64,000 nt of DNA, taken from NCBI RefSeq assembly GCF_003797765.1, contig NZ_RKMB01000012.1:1-64000 (forward strand). Direction: 5' to 3'. The notes beneath the pieces are model-generated. The model had not been told where the DNA came from, did no database searches, and saw only the letters and a list, made by a program, of their open reading frames with translations. A program made the translations under genes and the position numbers. The stretch comes from Ramlibacter sp. WS9 (lineage in GTDB: Bacteria; Pseudomonadota; Gammaproteobacteria; Burkholderiales; Burkholderiaceae_C). Below are positions 8,679 through 21,772 of the stretch, one piece after another. Position 1 is the first letter of the stretch; each line of letters begins with the position of its first letter.

Positions 8679-10595
8679 ATGCCGCCGAAGGAAGAGAACA
8701 CCGGCTTGCTGTCGAAGGTAGTGAAGTTCGTCAAGAACCCGACGACGAACTGGGCTGACCTGGACCAGCAGGAGTCCGATCGCGAGAGCAGCTACTCCAA
8801 GCAGATGCTCAAGGAGATGATCGAGCGCAAGCGGCGCAACGATTTCGTCCGCAAGCGCGAGTTCGACATGCTGCGCAAGATGCGCCGCAGCGAAGTGATG
8901 GCGGGGCAGGACCCGGCGGCGCGCCCGTCCTTCTTCCAGAGCTCGATGCCGTCCAAGCCGGACGACCGCGCCACCACCCTCAAGAAGATCGACGAGATCG
9001 AGGCGCAGATGTCCATGCAGTGGTGGAAGACCAAGCATGGGGACCCCACCAGCCGCAGCGGCAGCAGCACCAATTTCCCGATGTCGTCGCACTTGCCGCC
9101 CGATGCGGCGAGCCGCCCGGCCGGCGCGCCGCCGATGCGGTCGACGGCCTACACGCGGACGGAGCCGGCACCGCTGGATACGGGCAAGGGCGAGGAAAAG
9201 ACGACCCCGATCGAGCTCGAGCAAATGCTTGACTCCGTCGCCTCGAATTCGCTCTCGGCGCAGTTTGGGGCCAGCAGCCTGTCGCCGCCGGAGCCGGCGC
9301 CGCGGGTTCGGGCCGCGCCCCCGGTCCCCGAGCCTCCCGCACCCGTCGCGCCGGCACCGGTGGCGCGCCCGCCGGCAGCCCCTGCGGTCTCGGCCGCGAC
9401 GCCCGCGCAAGGCCCGGTGTCGGAGCCCGGCAGCAACGCCAGCACAGGGTTTTCCGCATCGAAGCTGTTCGCGATCGACGTGGACGAATTCGCGCACGAC
9501 CCCGAACTCGAGGAAGCCTCGATCCGCTTTGCCAATGGCGACGATAACGGCGCCGAGGCGGGGCTGATGGAAGTGCTGAGCCCGCAAGGCGCGCGCATCG
9601 ACCACGACGAGACCTGGCTCACGCTGTTCGACCTGTACCGTGCCACCGGGCAGCAGGACCGCTTCGAGACCGCGGCCATCGATTTCGCGGGCCGCTTTGG
9701 CCGCTCGGCCCCCCAGTGGTTCTCGATTCCCGAGGCCGTCGGGCGCATGCACGCTGCGCCCGCTGCGCCTTCTGACGCCAAGCAACCACCCCCCAACTGG
9801 ATTTGCCCGGCCACCATGGGCACACAGACCGTGGTCGCGATGACCGTGGCGCTCGGCAAGGCCCCGCCGCCGTGGCGCCTGTCGTGGGTCAAGCTCAACG
9901 CCATCGACGAGGCCGCGGTCGAGCCGCTCACCAAGCTGTTCACCCAGTGGGCAGGGCAGCCGGTCCAACTGCGGTTCATCGGCGCCGATAATTTCGAGAG
10001 GGTGCTGAAGAACGCCACGCCTTCGGGTGACAAGGGCGTCAACCCTTCGTGGTGGAAGCTGCGCATGGAAGTGCTGCGCGTCATGCACCGGCCCGACGAG
10101 TTCGAACTGGTGGCGCTGGATTACTGTGTCACCTACGAAGTGTCCCCACCCTCGTGGGACAGTGCGCGCTGCGAATACAAGCCGCTCAGCGAAGACGGCA
10201 GTTACGTCGCGGGCCACACGGTCATCGGAGAAGCCTTCCGCGACTCGCTGTCCTCCGGCATGAGCATGGGTTACAGCGACACGCACGCGGCTGCCCTCAA
10301 CTCGCAGATGTCCAACATCGCCACCGTCGAGTTGGCGGGGCAGATCCTGGGCGACGCGACCGAGGCGCTGGGCATGCTCGAGAACAAGCTGATGGGCGCC
10401 GATGTCATGATCATCTCTTGCGCCCGGCTGATCCGCATCGATTTCTCCGCGGCGGGCACGCTGCTCAACTGGGTGACCGCGCGGCAGGCTGAAGGGCGGC
10501 AGGTACAGTTCGTCGAGGTGCATCGCCTCGTGGCCGCGTTCTTCAACGTCATCGGCATCAGCGAACACGCGCGGGTGTTGGCGCGCACGGACTGA
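8679..10595 (+). CDS. STAS domain-containing protein
   Basis: The 638-residue protein starts [18 protein letters not shown]. The N-terminal 110 residues are charged and helical. The section to about 260 is Pro/Ala-rich and probably disordered. A helical TPR-like or binding region covers about 270-360. Two related alpha/beta segments follow, the last of which (about 545-638) fits a STAS domain: [18 protein letters not shown] with a Ser near the usual anti-sigma-antagonist phosphosite. No transmembrane segment is visible, so it is not a SulP transporter. The family recurs in beta-proteobacteria next to dksA and hslVU; I know of no defined role. It is likely cotranscribed with dksA, 52 bases upstream. 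Confidence 0.75.
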   Translation: MPPKEENTGLLSKVVKFVKNPTTNWADLDQQESDRESSYSKQMLKEMIERKRRNDFVRKREFDMLRKMRRSEVMAGQDPAARPSFFQSSMPSKPDDRATTLKKIDEIEAQMSMQWWKTKHGDPTSRSGSSTNFPMSSHLPPDAASRPAGAPPMRSTAYTRTEPAPLDTGKGEEKTTPIELEQMLDSVASNSLSAQFGASSLSPPEPAPRVRAAPPVPEPPAPVAPAPVARPPAAPAVSAATPAQGPVSEPGSNASTGFSASKLFAIDVDEFAHDPELEEASIRFANGDDNGAEAGLMEVLSPQGARIDHDETWLTLFDLYRATGQQDRFETAAIDFAGRFGRSAPQWFSIPEAVGRMHAAPAAPSDAKQPPPNWICPATMGTQTVVAMTVALGKAPPPWRLSWVKLNAIDEAAVEPLTKLFTQWAGQPVQLRFIGADNFERVLKNATPSGDKGVNPSWWKLRMEVLRVMHRPDEFELVALDYCVTYEVSPPSWDSARCEYKPLSEDGSYVAGHTVIGEAFRDSLSSGMSMGYSDTHAAALNSQMSNIATVELAGQILGDATEALGMLENKLMGADVMIISCARLIRIDFSAAGTLLNWVTARQAEGRQVQFVEVHRLVAAFFNVIGISEHARVLARTD

Positions 10596-10653
10596 AACGC
10601 TTCGCGCGAGGCACAGCCTTGCAATTCGCGGGGCCTATCCCAAACTGGACAAG

Positions 10654-11202
10654 ATGGAACAATTTCACGGCACGACCATCGTCAGCGTGCGGCGCAAGGA
10701 CGCGTCCGGCCGCTGGCAGGTGGCGATAGGCGGCGACGGCCAGGTGACGCTGGGCAACGTGGTGGTCAAGGGCACGGCGCGCAAGGTGCGAAAGCTCTAC
10801 CACGACAAAGTGGTGGCAGGCTTTGCCGGCGCCACGGCCGACGCCTTCACCTTGTTCGAGCGCTTCGAGGCCAAGCTGGAAAAGCATCAGGGCCACCTGG
10901 TGCGCTCGGCCATCGAGCTCACGAAAGACTGGCGCACCGATCGCGTGCTGCGGCGGTTGGAAGCGATGCTGGCGGTCGCCGACACCGAGGCGTCGCTCAT
11001 CATCACCGGCAACGGCGACGTCCTGGAGCCCGAGCACGGCATCATCGCCATCGGCTCCGGCGGCGCCTATGCGCAGGCCGCGGCCAAGGCGCTGCTGGAC
11101 AACACCGAGCTCAGCGCGAAGGACATCGTCAAGAAGTCGCTCGAGATCGCCGGCGAGCTGTGCATTTACACCAACATGCACCACACCATCGAAACGCTCT
11201 AA
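10654..11202 (+). CDS. hslV: ATP-dependent protease peptidase subunit HslV
   Basis: HslV (ClpQ) forms the proteolytic core of the HslUV protease. At 182 residues it has the normal length. The N-terminus [14 protein letters not shown] contains the GTT site where a short propeptide is removed to expose the catalytic Thr. GGDGQVTLG and the [14 protein letters not shown] stretch are family signatures. The stop codon overlaps the hslU start by one base (TAATG), so the two subunits are coupled. Confidence 0.97.
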   Translation: MEQFHGTTIVSVRRKDASGRWQVAIGGDGQVTLGNVVVKGTARKVRKLYHDKVVAGFAGATADAFTLFERFEAKLEKHQGHLVRSAIELTKDWRTDRVLRRLEAMLAVADTEASLIITGNGDVLEPEHGIIAIGSGGAYAQAAAKALLDNTELSAKDIVKKSLEIAGELCIYTNMHHTIETL

Positions 11203-12515
11203 TGTCCAGCATGACCCCGCAGGAAATCGTTTCCGAACTCGACCGGCACATCGTCGGCCAGGCGGACGCCAAGCGCGCTGTCGCCATCGCACTGCGCAAC
11301 CGCTGGCGCCGCCAGCAAGTGGATGAGAAGCTCCGTGGCGAGATCACGCCGAAGAACATCCTGATGATCGGCCCGACGGGCGTGGGCAAGACCGAGATCG
11401 CCAGGCGCCTTGCGCGGCTGGCCGATGCGCCTTTCATCAAGGTGGAGGCGACCAAGTTCACCGAGGTCGGCTACGTCGGCAAGGACGTCGACTCCATCAT
11501 TCGCGACCTGGCCGAGATGGCCGTGAAGCAGACCCGCGAATCCGAGATGCGCAAGGTCCGCTCGCGCGCCGAAGACGCCGCGGAAGAGCGCGTCCTCGAC
11601 GTGCTCGTGCCGCCGCCTCGCATGGGCGAGCCGTCCGGCGAGAGCACCGCGCGCCAATCGTTCCGCAAGAAACTGCGCGAAGGTCTGCTCGCCGCTGCGG
11701 AGATCGAGATCGACGTGGCCGAGCCGCGCCAGCAGCTGGAAATCATGGGCCCGGCCGGCATGGACGAAATGACCGAGCAGTTGCGCGGCATGTTCAGCCA
11801 GCTGGGCGGCACCAAGCGCAAGACGCGAAAGCTCAAGGTTCCGGAGGCGATGAAGCTGCTGACGGAAGAAGAGGCCGCCAAGCTGGTCAACGAGGACGAG
11901 ATCCGCACGGCCGCGATCCACAACGCCGAGCAGAACGGCATCGTCTTCATCGACGAGATCGACAAGGTGGCCTCGCGCAGCGAGAGCGGCGGTACCGACG
12001 TCTCGCGCCAGGGCGTGCAGCGCGACTTGCTGCCTCTGGTGGAAGGCACGACCGTGTCCACCAAGTACGGCCCGATCAAGACCGACCACATCCTCTTCAT
12101 CGCGAGCGGCGCGTTCCACCTCTCCAAGCCCAGCGACCTGATCCCCGAGCTGCAGGGGCGGCTGCCGATCCGCGTCGAACTGCAGTCGCTGTCGGTGCAG
12201 GACTTCGAGGCCATCCTCACGCAGACGCATGCGTCGCTGGTCAAGCAGTATCAGGCGCTGCTGGCCACGGAAGGCGTGGAATTGGAGTTCGAGCCGGCCG
12301 CCATCACCCGCCTCGCGCAGATCGCCTATGACGTCAACGAGCGTACCGAGAACATCGGCGCGCGGCGCCTCTCCACGGTGATGGAGCGCTTGCTCGACGA
12401 CATCAGCTTCAACGCGCTCAAGCACGCCGGCCACACTTTGATCACCGCCGACTACGTCGACAGCCGCTTGAAGGACCTGAGCCGCGACGACGACCTGTCG
12501 CGGTACATCCTTTAG
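11202..12515 (+). CDS. hslU: HslUV protease ATPase subunit HslU
   Basis: HslU (ClpY) unfolds substrates for HslV. The 437-residue protein has Walker A GPTGVGKT at residues 57-64, Walker B FIDEIDK, the variable I-domain in the middle (about 110-230), the sensor region around [11 protein letters not shown], and the C-terminal DDLSRYIL that docks into HslV. I start at the ATG at 11202, which gives the family N-terminus [14 protein letters not shown]; a longer frame from 11160 lies inside hslV. The 3' end overlaps the convergent next gene by four bases with no terminator between them. Confidence 0.97.
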   Translation: MSSMTPQEIVSELDRHIVGQADAKRAVAIALRNRWRRQQVDEKLRGEITPKNILMIGPTGVGKTEIARRLARLADAPFIKVEATKFTEVGYVGKDVDSIIRDLAEMAVKQTRESEMRKVRSRAEDAAEERVLDVLVPPPRMGEPSGESTARQSFRKKLREGLLAAAEIEIDVAEPRQQLEIMGPAGMDEMTEQLRGMFSQLGGTKRKTRKLKVPEAMKLLTEEEAAKLVNEDEIRTAAIHNAEQNGIVFIDEIDKVASRSESGGTDVSRQGVQRDLLPLVEGTTVSTKYGPIKTDHILFIASGAFHLSKPSDLIPELQGRLPIRVELQSLSVQDFEAILTQTHASLVKQYQALLATEGVELEFEPAAITRLAQIAYDVNERTENIGARRLSTVMERLLDDISFNALKHAGHTLITADYVDSRLKDLSRDDDLSRYIL

Positions 12516-13876
12516 CCAGGCCGCTGGAAAGGCGGTTCGGCGGACGTGGCGCGGGCCACGCGCCGCCCGCGCGCAAGCTGGCCGGCGTGACGTTCGGCGA
12601 GCGCGCGAAACTCGCCGGAGACGCGTTCGTCTTGCGCGACGGCCTGCCAATACGTGCGGGCCAGCTCGCCGGCCTGCTTCCACGGGCGCAGCGTCTCGGC
12701 CGTGGGCGCGAGCGCGCCGGGATCGAAGTCGCGTTCCACCAGTTCGCCGTTCACCGGTGCATAGATCATGGGCAGCGTGTCGTAGGCCGGTGCCATGATC
12801 CAGTCGCCGCGTTCGATCAGCAGCGATATGTTGCCGTAGTGCCTGTCCGTGTTGCCGATCAGCCGGCCGAAGGCTTCCAGGAAGCGCAGGCGGTCGGCGT
12901 CGCCGTCACTCAGCAGGCTGCGAGCAGCCATGCGGGTGGCGGTAGCCGCCCAGTTGTCGATCTGGCCGACGTATTCGCTGTCGTAGGCGAGCAGCGACAC
13001 CATGCCGATGCGTCCTTCCTCCGTGCGATCGAAGCGCCGCACTTCGAGAAAGACGCGTCCGGAAGCGACCATCACTTGCGACGGCGCGGCCGCAAATCCC
13101 GCCGTTGCGAGCGTCTGCAGCGCCACGTGTTCGGCCACCAGCAAGTCACGCCAGCGCTGCTCGACGGGCGATGCACCCGCAGGCGAGAACTTGACGATCA
13201 CGTGCGCGCCGTCGCGCTCGCGCACAGTACAAAACTTCGGCTGCTCGCCGCCAGCCGATGAGCCGGGCAGGGCGCCTTGCATCGCCGCATCGGCGAGCGC
13301 CGGGTAGTCGCGGTCGGCGGTGCGCGGTGGCGGCCCGAGCTTCAGGTAGCGCTCGAAGGATTCGGCGCCAATGATGAGGTTGCCGGGCAGGTCGTCACCC
13401 GCCAGGCAAAGCGCCTTGAGCACGCCGTCGTCGCTCCAGTGGTCGGGGTTGGCCGCCACCCGGAGTTCGGGATGCATATGGGCAAAGGTGCGGCCCATGA
13501 AACCCTGGGGGCGCATGTCGGCCAGGAACCAGGGCAGGCCGGCGTGCAAAGCCGAAGGGCCATCGTCCTCGTCCACCCAGAACCGGCCCTCGGTCACGGG
13601 GATGAGGGTGCCAAACGGCGAGACATCGCCCCGCTCGTCGACCTTCATGATGGGAACGATCGCAGTGGCGCTGGCGCCTTCGACGCCGCGCGGCATCACA
13701 TAGGCCTGGGAGCGCGCGCGGCCCACCTTGAGTACCTCGCCCGCCGCGAGGAGCGGCGCCAGTGCGCGCGAGACCGACGCCTGGCTGGCCTGGCAGATGT
13801 CCTGCAGCTGCGCACTGCGCGCCGCCCCCGCCGCCTTCATGGCCTGGCGCACCCGATCAACCAGCGCAGCGTCCAA
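12512..13876 (-). CDS. yjjJ: HipA-family kinase with N-terminal helix-turn-helix, YjjJ type
   Basis: This protein resembles YjjJ (HipH), a stand-alone HipA-like Ser/Thr kinase. I take TTG at 13876 as the start because AGGGGAG lies just upstream; this gives 454 residues, close to the E. coli length. Residues 5-65 are a winged helix-turn-helix ([19 protein letters not shown]). The kinase part shows the Gly-rich [11 protein letters not shown], the catalytic loop GNTDRHYGN and the metal site APAYDTLPM. There is no hipB antitoxin gene beside it, and the fused DNA-binding domain may replace it. Targets are unknown. Its 3' end overlaps convergent hslU by four bases. Confidence 0.85.
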   Translation of the reverse strand: MDAALVDRVRQAMKAAGAARSAQLQDICQASQASVSRALAPLLAAGEVLKVGRARSQAYVMPRGVEGASATAIVPIMKVDERGDVSPFGTLIPVTEGRFWVDEDDGPSALHAGLPWFLADMRPQGFMGRTFAHMHPELRVAANPDHWSDDGVLKALCLAGDDLPGNLIIGAESFERYLKLGPPPRTADRDYPALADAAMQGALPGSSAGGEQPKFCTVRERDGAHVIVKFSPAGASPVEQRWRDLLVAEHVALQTLATAGFAAAPSQVMVASGRVFLEVRRFDRTEEGRIGMVSLLAYDSEYVGQIDNWAATATRMAARSLLSDGDADRLRFLEAFGRLIGNTDRHYGNISLLIERGDWIMAPAYDTLPMIYAPVNGELVERDFDPGALAPTAETLRPWKQAGELARTYWQAVAQDERVSGEFRALAERHAGQLARGRRVARATSAEPPFQRPG

Positions 13877-14086
13877 GAAATCTCCCCTGAATCGATTTGT
13901 GAATAGATACCGAAAGGCAACCTGCCTCCTGGAGAATAGCAAATAGAATAGAAAACAGGAAGAGAGCACCGAAGCAGGGGGTGCAACGCCGTGGATTGCA
14001 AAGGCTCGGCAAGGCAGCGCTCACATTCGCTAACACTGTGTCGGGGCCTCACGTATCACTTGCAGAGCCACAGCTAAGTGCTTAAT

Positions 14087-14131
14087 TTAGAACGATTTTC
14101 AGTGACGGTCGAGCTTAAAATATCGTTCTAA
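14087..14131. promoter_or_regulatory. AT-rich 10-base dyad upstream of mraZ
   Basis: TTAGAACGAT (14087-14096) and ATCGTTCTAA (14122-14131) form a perfect 10-base inverted repeat separated by 25 bases, in an unusually AT-rich island for this genome. It lies in the divergent region between the HipA-like gene and mraZ. It could be an operator for either gene or part of a promoter. The rest of 13877-14276 contains no gene I can support. Confidence 0.45.
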
Positions 14132-14169
14132 GTCTTTGATTTCATTGCGAATTTTCAGCAGAACCCAGC

Positions 14170-14197
14170 TTGCGCTGCAGAGTTTTCCTGATACAGT
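14170..14197 (+). promoter_or_regulatory. Possible sigma-70 promoter of the dcw cluster
   Basis: TTGCGC (14170-14175) and TACAGT (14192-14197) are separated by 16 bases. The second hexamer touches the first of the periodic GTG repeats, the layout expected if MraZ represses its own promoter. The match to consensus is moderate, so this is only a candidate. Confidence 0.3.
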
Positions 14198-14230
14198 GCA
14201 AAAAAGTGCAATTAAGTGGTGAATGGTGCG
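14196..14230 (+). promoter_or_regulatory. MraZ operator: four GTG repeats at 10-base spacing
   Basis: GTGCA, GTGCA, GTGGT and GTGCG start at 14196, 14206, 14216 and 14226, exactly one helical turn apart, 47 bases before the mraZ start. MraZ is known to bind arrays of short direct repeats with a ten-base period upstream of its own gene (TGGGN units in E. coli, GTG-containing units in mollicutes). The position and the period together make this the likely autoregulatory site controlling the dcw cluster. Confidence 0.7.
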
Positions 14231-14276
14231 TTCGCACTCCACGGTTGCGCTGCATTTGTAGCAAGGGCTCACACAG

Positions 14277-14705
14277 GTGTTTCAAGGCGCGTCGTCACTC
14301 AGTCTCGATGGAAAGGGCCGGCTCTCAGTGCCGACCCGGCATCGTGACGTGCTGGCCGCCACCGCCGAGAACCAGCTCACCATCACGCGCCATCCGCATG
14401 GCTGCCTGATGATCTTTCCCCGGCCGGAATGGGAAAAATTCCGCGACCGTATCGCCGCGTTACCCATGGAAGCGCAGTGGTGGAAGAGAATCTTCCTGGG
14501 CAACGCAATGGACGTAGAACTCGACGGCACGGGCCGTGTGCTGGTCTCGCCCGAACTGCGTGCCGCAGCCGGCATCGAGAAGGAAACGATGCTGCTGGGC
14601 ATGGGCAACCACTTCGAGCTCTGGGACAAGGCGATGTACGAGGCCAAGGAAGCGGAGGCGCTACGCGGCGATATGCCCGGTGTCTTCAAGGATTTCTCTT
14701 TCTGA
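14277..14705 (+). CDS. mraZ: Transcriptional regulator MraZ
   Basis: MraZ is the first gene of the dcw cluster and represses it. The 142-residue protein has two AbrB-like swapped-hairpin halves, each with the DxxGR signature: [14 protein letters not shown] near residues 10-23 and [14 protein letters not shown] near residues 82-95. The start is GTG at 14277; the first residues [10 protein letters not shown] match the family start. The probable operator lies 47-81 bases upstream. rsmH starts nine bases after the stop. Confidence 0.96.
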   Translation: MFQGASSLSLDGKGRLSVPTRHRDVLAATAENQLTITRHPHGCLMIFPRPEWEKFRDRIAALPMEAQWWKRIFLGNAMDVELDGTGRVLVSPELRAAAGIEKETMLLGMGNHFELWDKAMYEAKEAEALRGDMPGVFKDFSF

Positions 14706-14714
14706 GAGCAAGCG

Positions 14715-15626
14715 GTGGAAAGCACATGGCAACACACCACCGTCTTGTTGAACGAAGCAGTAGACGCTCTTTTCACCAAGCCGGATGGCACTTACATCGA
14801 TGCGACCTTCGGCCGCGGCGGCCACTCACGGCTGATCCTCTCGCAGCTCGACCCGACAGGCCGGCTGATTGCTTTCGACAAGGACACCGAAGCAGTGGCC
14901 GTGGCCAATGCCATCGAGGACCAGCGCTTTTCCATCCGGCACGAGGGCTTTTCCGGCTTGCGCGACATGGAAGCGGGCAGTGCCACCGGCATCCTGATGG
15001 ACCTGGGCGTGAGCTCGCCGCAGATCGACAACCCGGCGCGCGGCTTTTCTTTTCGAGGCGACGGTCCGCTGGACATGCGCATGGACACCACGCGGGGAGA
15101 GAGCGTGGCCGAGTGGCTCGCCACGGCGGAAGCCGGGCAAATCGCGGAGGTGATACGTGAATACGGCGAAGAACGGTTTGCTGTTCAGATTGCAAAGGCG
15201 ATTGTGGCTCGCCGACAAGAGCGGGGCCCTCTTGCATCCACCGCCGAGTTGGCCCAACTCGTGGCTGGCACGGTCAAAACCCGCGAGCCGGGCCAGGATC
15301 CTGCAACGCGCACATTTCAGGCTCTTCGGATTTTCATCAACGCCGAGCTTGAAGAGCTGCAACAGGCGCTAGAGGCCAGCTTGGACATCCTCGACACGAA
15401 CGGCAGGCTTGTGGTGATCAGCTTCCATTCGCTGGAAGACCGGATCGTCAAGCAGTTCATCGCGAAGCATTCGAAGGAAGTCTTCGATCGCCGCGCGCCG
15501 TTCGCCGCGCCGAAAGCCATGAAGCTGGAAGCGCTGGAGCGGGTGAAGCCGACGGCCGAGGAGATTGCGCGCAACCCGCGTTCGCGTAGCGCCATCATGC
15601 GCGTGGCGCGGAGGACGGCAGTATGA
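14715..15626 (+). CDS. rsmH: 16S rRNA m4C1402 methyltransferase RsmH
   Basis: RsmH (MraW) methylates N4 of C1402 in the 16S rRNA decoding site. The 303-residue protein begins with a GTG codon and reads [15 protein letters not shown], the family start. [10 protein letters not shown] is the SAM-binding loop, [10 protein letters not shown] the active-site region, and [12 protein letters not shown] the C-terminal signature. It overlaps ftsL by four bases (ATGA). Confidence 0.97.
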   Translation: MESTWQHTTVLLNEAVDALFTKPDGTYIDATFGRGGHSRLILSQLDPTGRLIAFDKDTEAVAVANAIEDQRFSIRHEGFSGLRDMEAGSATGILMDLGVSSPQIDNPARGFSFRGDGPLDMRMDTTRGESVAEWLATAEAGQIAEVIREYGEERFAVQIAKAIVARRQERGPLASTAELAQLVAGTVKTREPGQDPATRTFQALRIFINAELEELQQALEASLDILDTNGRLVVISFHSLEDRIVKQFIAKHSKEVFDRRAPFAAPKAMKLEALERVKPTAEEIARNPRSRSAIMRVARRTAV

Positions 15627-15916
15627 CAAGGCTCAACCTCGTCCTGCTCGTCGCCGTACTGGCGAGTGCGCTGCTGCTGGTGCGCATGCAGTACGAGTCG
15701 CGCCGTCTCTATGCCGAGATCGACAGGGCCGAGGGCGAGGCACGCAAGCACGCGCTGGAGCAGGAGCGCCTGCAGGTCGAAAAGCGCGCGCAGGCCACGC
15801 CGCTGCGCGTGGAGAAGCTCGCGAAAGAGCAACTGCAGATGCGCACGGCTTCACCGGCCATCACGCAGTACGTCACCCAGAAGGGACCGGCCTCCGCGCC
15901 GGCCGCGCCGCAATGA
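15623..15916 (+). CDS. ftsL: Cell division protein FtsL
   Basis: FtsL is a small bitopic division protein that acts with FtsB and FtsQ to activate FtsWI. The 97-residue product has a short cytoplasmic start (MTRLN), one membrane helix (about 5-22, [15 protein letters not shown]) and a periplasmic coiled coil (about 25-70, rich in Glu, Arg and Leu). The C-terminal tail is Ala/Pro-rich. The assignment rests on topology and position between rsmH and ftsI, with ATGA overlaps on both sides. Confidence 0.93.
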   Translation: MTRLNLVLLVAVLASALLLVRMQYESRRLYAEIDRAEGEARKHALEQERLQVEKRAQATPLRVEKLAKEQLQMRTASPAITQYVTQKGPASAPAAPQ

Positions 15917-17645
15917 CCCGAAGCGTCGCCTACACCTCCAGCCCGCTGCTCGCGAGCAAGACGCCGGTCTGGCGCAGCAAGTTCATCGTGGCGATGATTG
16001 CGCTGGGCTTTGTCGTGCTGGCCGGGCGTGCAGCGTGGGTGCAGGTGTTTGCCAACGACTTCTTCCAGAAGCAGGGTGAGGTTCGCTTTGCCCGCACGCT
16101 GGAACTGCCCGCGAATCGCGGCCGCATCCTGGATCGCAACGGCCTGCTGCTGGCATCGAGTGTGCCCACGCCCAGCATCTGGGCCATTCCCGAAGACGTG
16201 GAACGCGACCGCGCGAAGCTCGGCCAACTGGCCAAGCTGCTGGAGATGCCGCTGGCCGAGTTGAACAAGAAGCTGGAAGACGAGGACAAGACCTTCGTCT
16301 GGCTCAAGCGCCAGGTCGACGAAGACGCGGCCAAGCAGATCGCCGCGCTCAACATCAAGGGCGTCTACCAGCGCAAGGAATACAAGCGCCAGTACCCCGA
16401 GGGCGAAGCGGCGGCGCATGTGGTGGGTTTCACCAATGTCGAGGACCGCGGGCAGGAAGGCATGGAACTGGCCTTCCAGAAAGACCTGGCCGGCCGCCCC
16501 GGCATGCGCCGCGTCATCAAAGACCGCATGGGCCGCGTTGTCGAGGACGTCGGCGAACAGGTGCTCCCGGTGCCGGGCCGCGACCTGCAGTTGTCGATCG
16601 ACAGCAAGGTGCAGTTCTTCGCGTACCAGAAGCTGCGCGACGCGGTGATCGAGAACAAGGCCAAGGCCGGCAGCGTCGTGGTGCTGGATGCGACCACCGG
16701 AGAGGTCTTGGCGTTGGCCAACTACCCGAGCTACACGCCGGGCCGGCGGCAGAACCTGACGGGCGAGCAACTGCGTAACCGCGCGATGACCGACGTGTTC
16801 GAGCCCGGCTCCACGATGAAGCCTTTCACTATCGGCCTGGCACTGGAAACGGGTCTCGTGACACCGCAGACGCCGGTCCAGACCGCGCCCGGCTACGTGA
16901 TGATGGGTGGCAGGAAGATCTCGGATGCGCATCCGCACGGTGTCCTCTCGGTGCAGCAGGTGATCCAGAAGTCCAGCAACATCGGCACGCTCAAGCTCGC
17001 GCTGCAAATGCCGGCGAAGGACATGTGGGAGCTGTACACGCAGGCCGGCTTCGGCCAGAAGCCGCAGATCACCTTCCCCGGCGCTGTCACCGGGCGCTTG
17101 CGCCCCTACAAGACCTGGAAGCCCGTGGAGCAGGCGACGATGTCGTATGGCTACGGCCTGTCGGCATCGCTGTTCCAGATGGCGCGTTCGTACACGGTGT
17201 TCGCACACGATGGGAACATCATCCCCGCCACACTGCTCAAGACGGGCGAGCCTGCCGCGGGCGTGAAGGTGTTCTCCCCGAAGACCGCCGGCGAAATCCG
17301 CACCATGCTGCAGATGGCGGCCGGCCCCGGCGGCACCGGCCAGAAGGCGCAAACGCAGGGCTATTCGGTCGGTGGCAAGTCCGGCACGGCCCACAAACAG
17401 GTAGGCAAGAGCTACGTTTCCAACAAATACCGCTCCTGGTTCGTGGGCATCGCGCCCATCGACAAGCCGCGCATCATCGTGGCGGTGATGGTGGACGAGC
17501 CGTCCGCCGGCAAGTACTACGGTGGCGACGTCGCCGCTCCCATTTTCAGCACGACGGTGCAGCAGACGCTGCGCATGATGGGCGTGCAGCCCGACATGAA
17601 CGTCAAGCCGCAGATCGTGGTGCAGGCCGTGGAGGAGTCGTTCTG

Positions 17646-17646
<1 letters not shown>
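15913..17646 (+). CDS. ftsI: Septal peptidoglycan transpeptidase FtsI (PBP3)
   Basis: FtsI cross-links septal peptidoglycan. The 577-residue protein has a membrane anchor at about residues 25-45, a pedestal domain starting near RGRILDRNG, and a transpeptidase domain. The active-site triad is complete: STMK with the acyl-enzyme Ser at 300, SSN at 354-356 and KSGT at 489-492. ATG at 15913 overlaps the ftsL stop; longer upstream frames are shadows of ftsL. It ends TGATG with murE. Confidence 0.97.
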
Positions 17647-19183
<1,537 letters not shown>

Positions 19184-19187
<4 letters not shown>

Positions 19188-20602
19188 GCGCCATGTTCAC
19201 ACTCGCGCAAGCGCTGGCCTGGATTCCGGGCGGCAAGCTCGTTGGCGATGGCGCGACGCCCGTGCGGCGTGTGCACACCGACACGCGCACCCTTCAGCCC
19301 GGCGACTTGTTCGTGGCGCTGAAAGGCGAGCGGTTCGACGCCAACGACTTCCTTGCCGAGGCGCAGGCCAAAGGCGCCATTGCGGCCATCGCGCATCACC
19401 GCAAGCTGCCGGTCGGCTTCCCTGGTATCGAAGTCGATGACAGCAAGCTGGCACTCGGCGCGCTGGGCGCCAACTGGCGCGCGCAGTTCAACCTTCCGCT
19501 GATCGCTGTCACGGGCAGCAACGGCAAGACCACCGTTACGCAGATGATCGCGGCTATCCTGCGTGCGTGGCAGCCTGACGCGATGCTGGCCACGCAAGGC
19601 AATTTCAACAACGACATCGGCCTTCCGCTGCAACTCCTGCGCCTGCGCGCCGAACATCGTGTGGCGGTGCTCGAGCTGGGCATGAACCACCCCGGCGAGA
19701 TCGGCTATCTCGCCGGCATCACCAGGCCGACGGTGGCGCTCGTCAACAACGCGCAGCGCGAGCACCAGGAATTCATGGCCACTGTCGAAGCGGTGGCGCG
19801 CGAGAACGGTTCGGTGCTGCAGGCGTTGGGCCCTACCGGCATCGCCCTGTTCCCCGCCGGCGAGGAATTCACGCCGCTCTGGAAAGAATTGGCGGGCTCG
19901 CGTGCCTGGATCACATTCGGCGGAGGCGAGGGCGAGGGCGAAGAAGCCTGGGCCCCGGCCGATGCCGATATCGTTTTGGCCGGGACTGAATGGCAAGGCG
20001 GACTCTGGCAGGTGAGCGTGAAAACGCCCGCCGGCCCGGTGACTTTCCGCCTCCATATCGCCGGCCGCCACAACGTGCGCAACGCGCTGGCAGCGGTGGG
20101 CTGCGCGCTCGCCGCGGGCGTGCCGCTCGCTCACATCGCGCAGGGCCTCGAGGCTTTTGAACCCGTGAAGGGCCGCTCGCGCGCGCTGGCCGTGCAGGTG
20201 GGCGGGCGCACGATCACGCTGGTCGACGACACCTACAACGCCAATCCGGACTCGGTGCGTGCCGCCATCGACGTGCTGGCCGAGCTGCCCGGCCCGCGCC
20301 TCCTTGTGCTGGGCGACATGGGCGAGGTGGGCGACCAGGGTCCGCAGTTCCACGCCGAAGTCGGCGAGCATGCGCGCGCTTGCGCGATCGAGCAGTTCTT
20401 CACGCTGGGTGACCAGTCCGTCGCGATGAAGGGCCGGCACTTCGACGGCATCGACGCGCTCAACACCGCCGTGCTGGCGCAATTGCCGCAGGTGGCCAGC
20501 GTGCTGGTGAAAGGCTCGCGCTTCATGAAGATGGAGCGCGTCGTCGAGGCGATCCAGGCACAGCCACAACAACAAGAAAAGGAGGCCGGCCATGCTGCTT
20601 AG
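19184..20602 (+). CDS. murF: UDP-MurNAc-tripeptide D-alanyl-D-alanine ligase MurF
   Basis: MurF adds D-Ala-D-Ala to complete the UDP-MurNAc-pentapeptide. The 472-residue protein shows the ATP loop [38 protein letters not shown], and the C-terminal [12 protein letters not shown] with [11 protein letters not shown]. It starts at ATG 19184 overlapping murE (ATGA) and overlaps mraY by 11 bases. The C-terminal tail ([14 protein letters not shown]) is low complexity. Confidence 0.97.
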
Positions 20603-21770
20603 CCTTTCGCAATGGCTGCAGACCCTGTCGCCGGAATTCGGCTTCCTGCGGGTGTTCCAGTACATCACCTTCCGCGCGGTGATGGCCGCGATGACGGCGC
20701 TGCTCATCGGCCTGATCGCCGGACCCTGGGTGATCAGGCGCCTGACGCACCTGAAGATCGGGCAGCCGGTGCGCGGCTACGGCATGGAGACGCATCTGAC
20801 CAAGACTGGCACGCCGACCATGGGCGGCGTGCTGATCCTGCTGTCGATCGCGGTGTCCACCCTCCTGTGGTTCGACCTGACCAACCGCTTCGTCTGGATC
20901 GTGCTGGTGGTGACGCTGGGCTTCGGCGCCATTGGCTGGGCCGACGACTGGCGCAAGGTGGTGAACAAGGATCCGGAAGGCATGCGCTCGCGCGAGAAGT
21001 ACTTCTGGCAGTCGCTGATCGGTCTGGTGGCCGCGTTGTACCTCGTGTTCAGCATTTCGGAAAGCTCCAACTGGCGCGTGCTGCAGCTGTTCTACACCTG
21101 GGTGGCGTCGGGCTTCGACGTGAACCTGCCGCCCAAGGCCGGCTTGCTGCTGCCCTTCTTCAAGGAGGTGAGCTACCCGCTGGGGGTGTTCGGCTTCGTG
21201 ATCCTGACGTACCTGGTGATCGTGGGCTCCAGCAACGCCGTCAACCTCACTGATGGCTTGGACGGCCTCGCCATCATGCCGGTGGTGATGGTGGGCTCGG
21301 CGCTGGGCGTGTTCGCCTACGTCACCGGCAGCGCGGTGTATTCGAAGTACCTGTTCTTCCCGCACATCCCGGGCTCGGGCGAGTTGATGATCTTCTGCGC
21401 CGCGATGGCGGGCGCGGGCCTCGCATTCCTGTGGTTCAACACGCATCCGGCCCAGGTGTTCATGGGCGACGTCGGTGCGCTGGCGCTGGGCGGCGCGCTC
21501 GGGACCATCGCGGTGATCGTGCGCCAGGAGATCGTGCTTGCGATCATGGGCGGCATCTTCGTGGTCGAGGCGCTGTCGGTGATGGCCCAGGTCATGTACT
21601 TCAAGTACACGAAGAAGAAATACGGCGAGGGCCGGCGCATCCTCAAGATGGCGCCGCTGCACCATCACTTCGAGAAGAGCGGCTGGAAAGAGACGCAGGT
21701 CGTGGTCCGTTTCTGGATCATCACCATGCTGCTGTGTCTGCTCGGCCTGTCGACATTGAAACTGAGGTGA
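20592..21770 (+). CDS. mraY: Phospho-MurNAc-pentapeptide transferase MraY
   Basis: MraY transfers phospho-MurNAc-pentapeptide to undecaprenyl phosphate, forming lipid I at the inner membrane. The 392-residue multi-pass protein has about ten membrane helices. Signatures seen are [22 protein letters not shown] residues after the second helix, GWADDWRK with the catalytic Asp pair, [10 protein letters not shown], and the His-rich [15 protein letters not shown] loop. The length is somewhat above the E. coli enzyme because of an insert near residues 150-190. The stop is followed by a short repeat-bearing gap before murD. Confidence 0.97.
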   Translation: MLLSLSQWLQTLSPEFGFLRVFQYITFRAVMAAMTALLIGLIAGPWVIRRLTHLKIGQPVRGYGMETHLTKTGTPTMGGVLILLSIAVSTLLWFDLTNRFVWIVLVVTLGFGAIGWADDWRKVVNKDPEGMRSREKYFWQSLIGLVAALYLVFSISESSNWRVLQLFYTWVASGFDVNLPPKAGLLLPFFKEVSYPLGVFGFVILTYLVIVGSSNAVNLTDGLDGLAIMPVVMVGSALGVFAYVTGSAVYSKYLFFPHIPGSGELMIFCAAMAGAGLAFLWFNTHPAQVFMGDVGALALGGALGTIAVIVRQEIVLAIMGGIFVVEALSVMAQVMYFKYTKKKYGEGRRILKMAPLHHHFEKSGWKETQVVVRFWIITMLLCLLGLSTLKLR

Positions 21771-21772
21771 AA

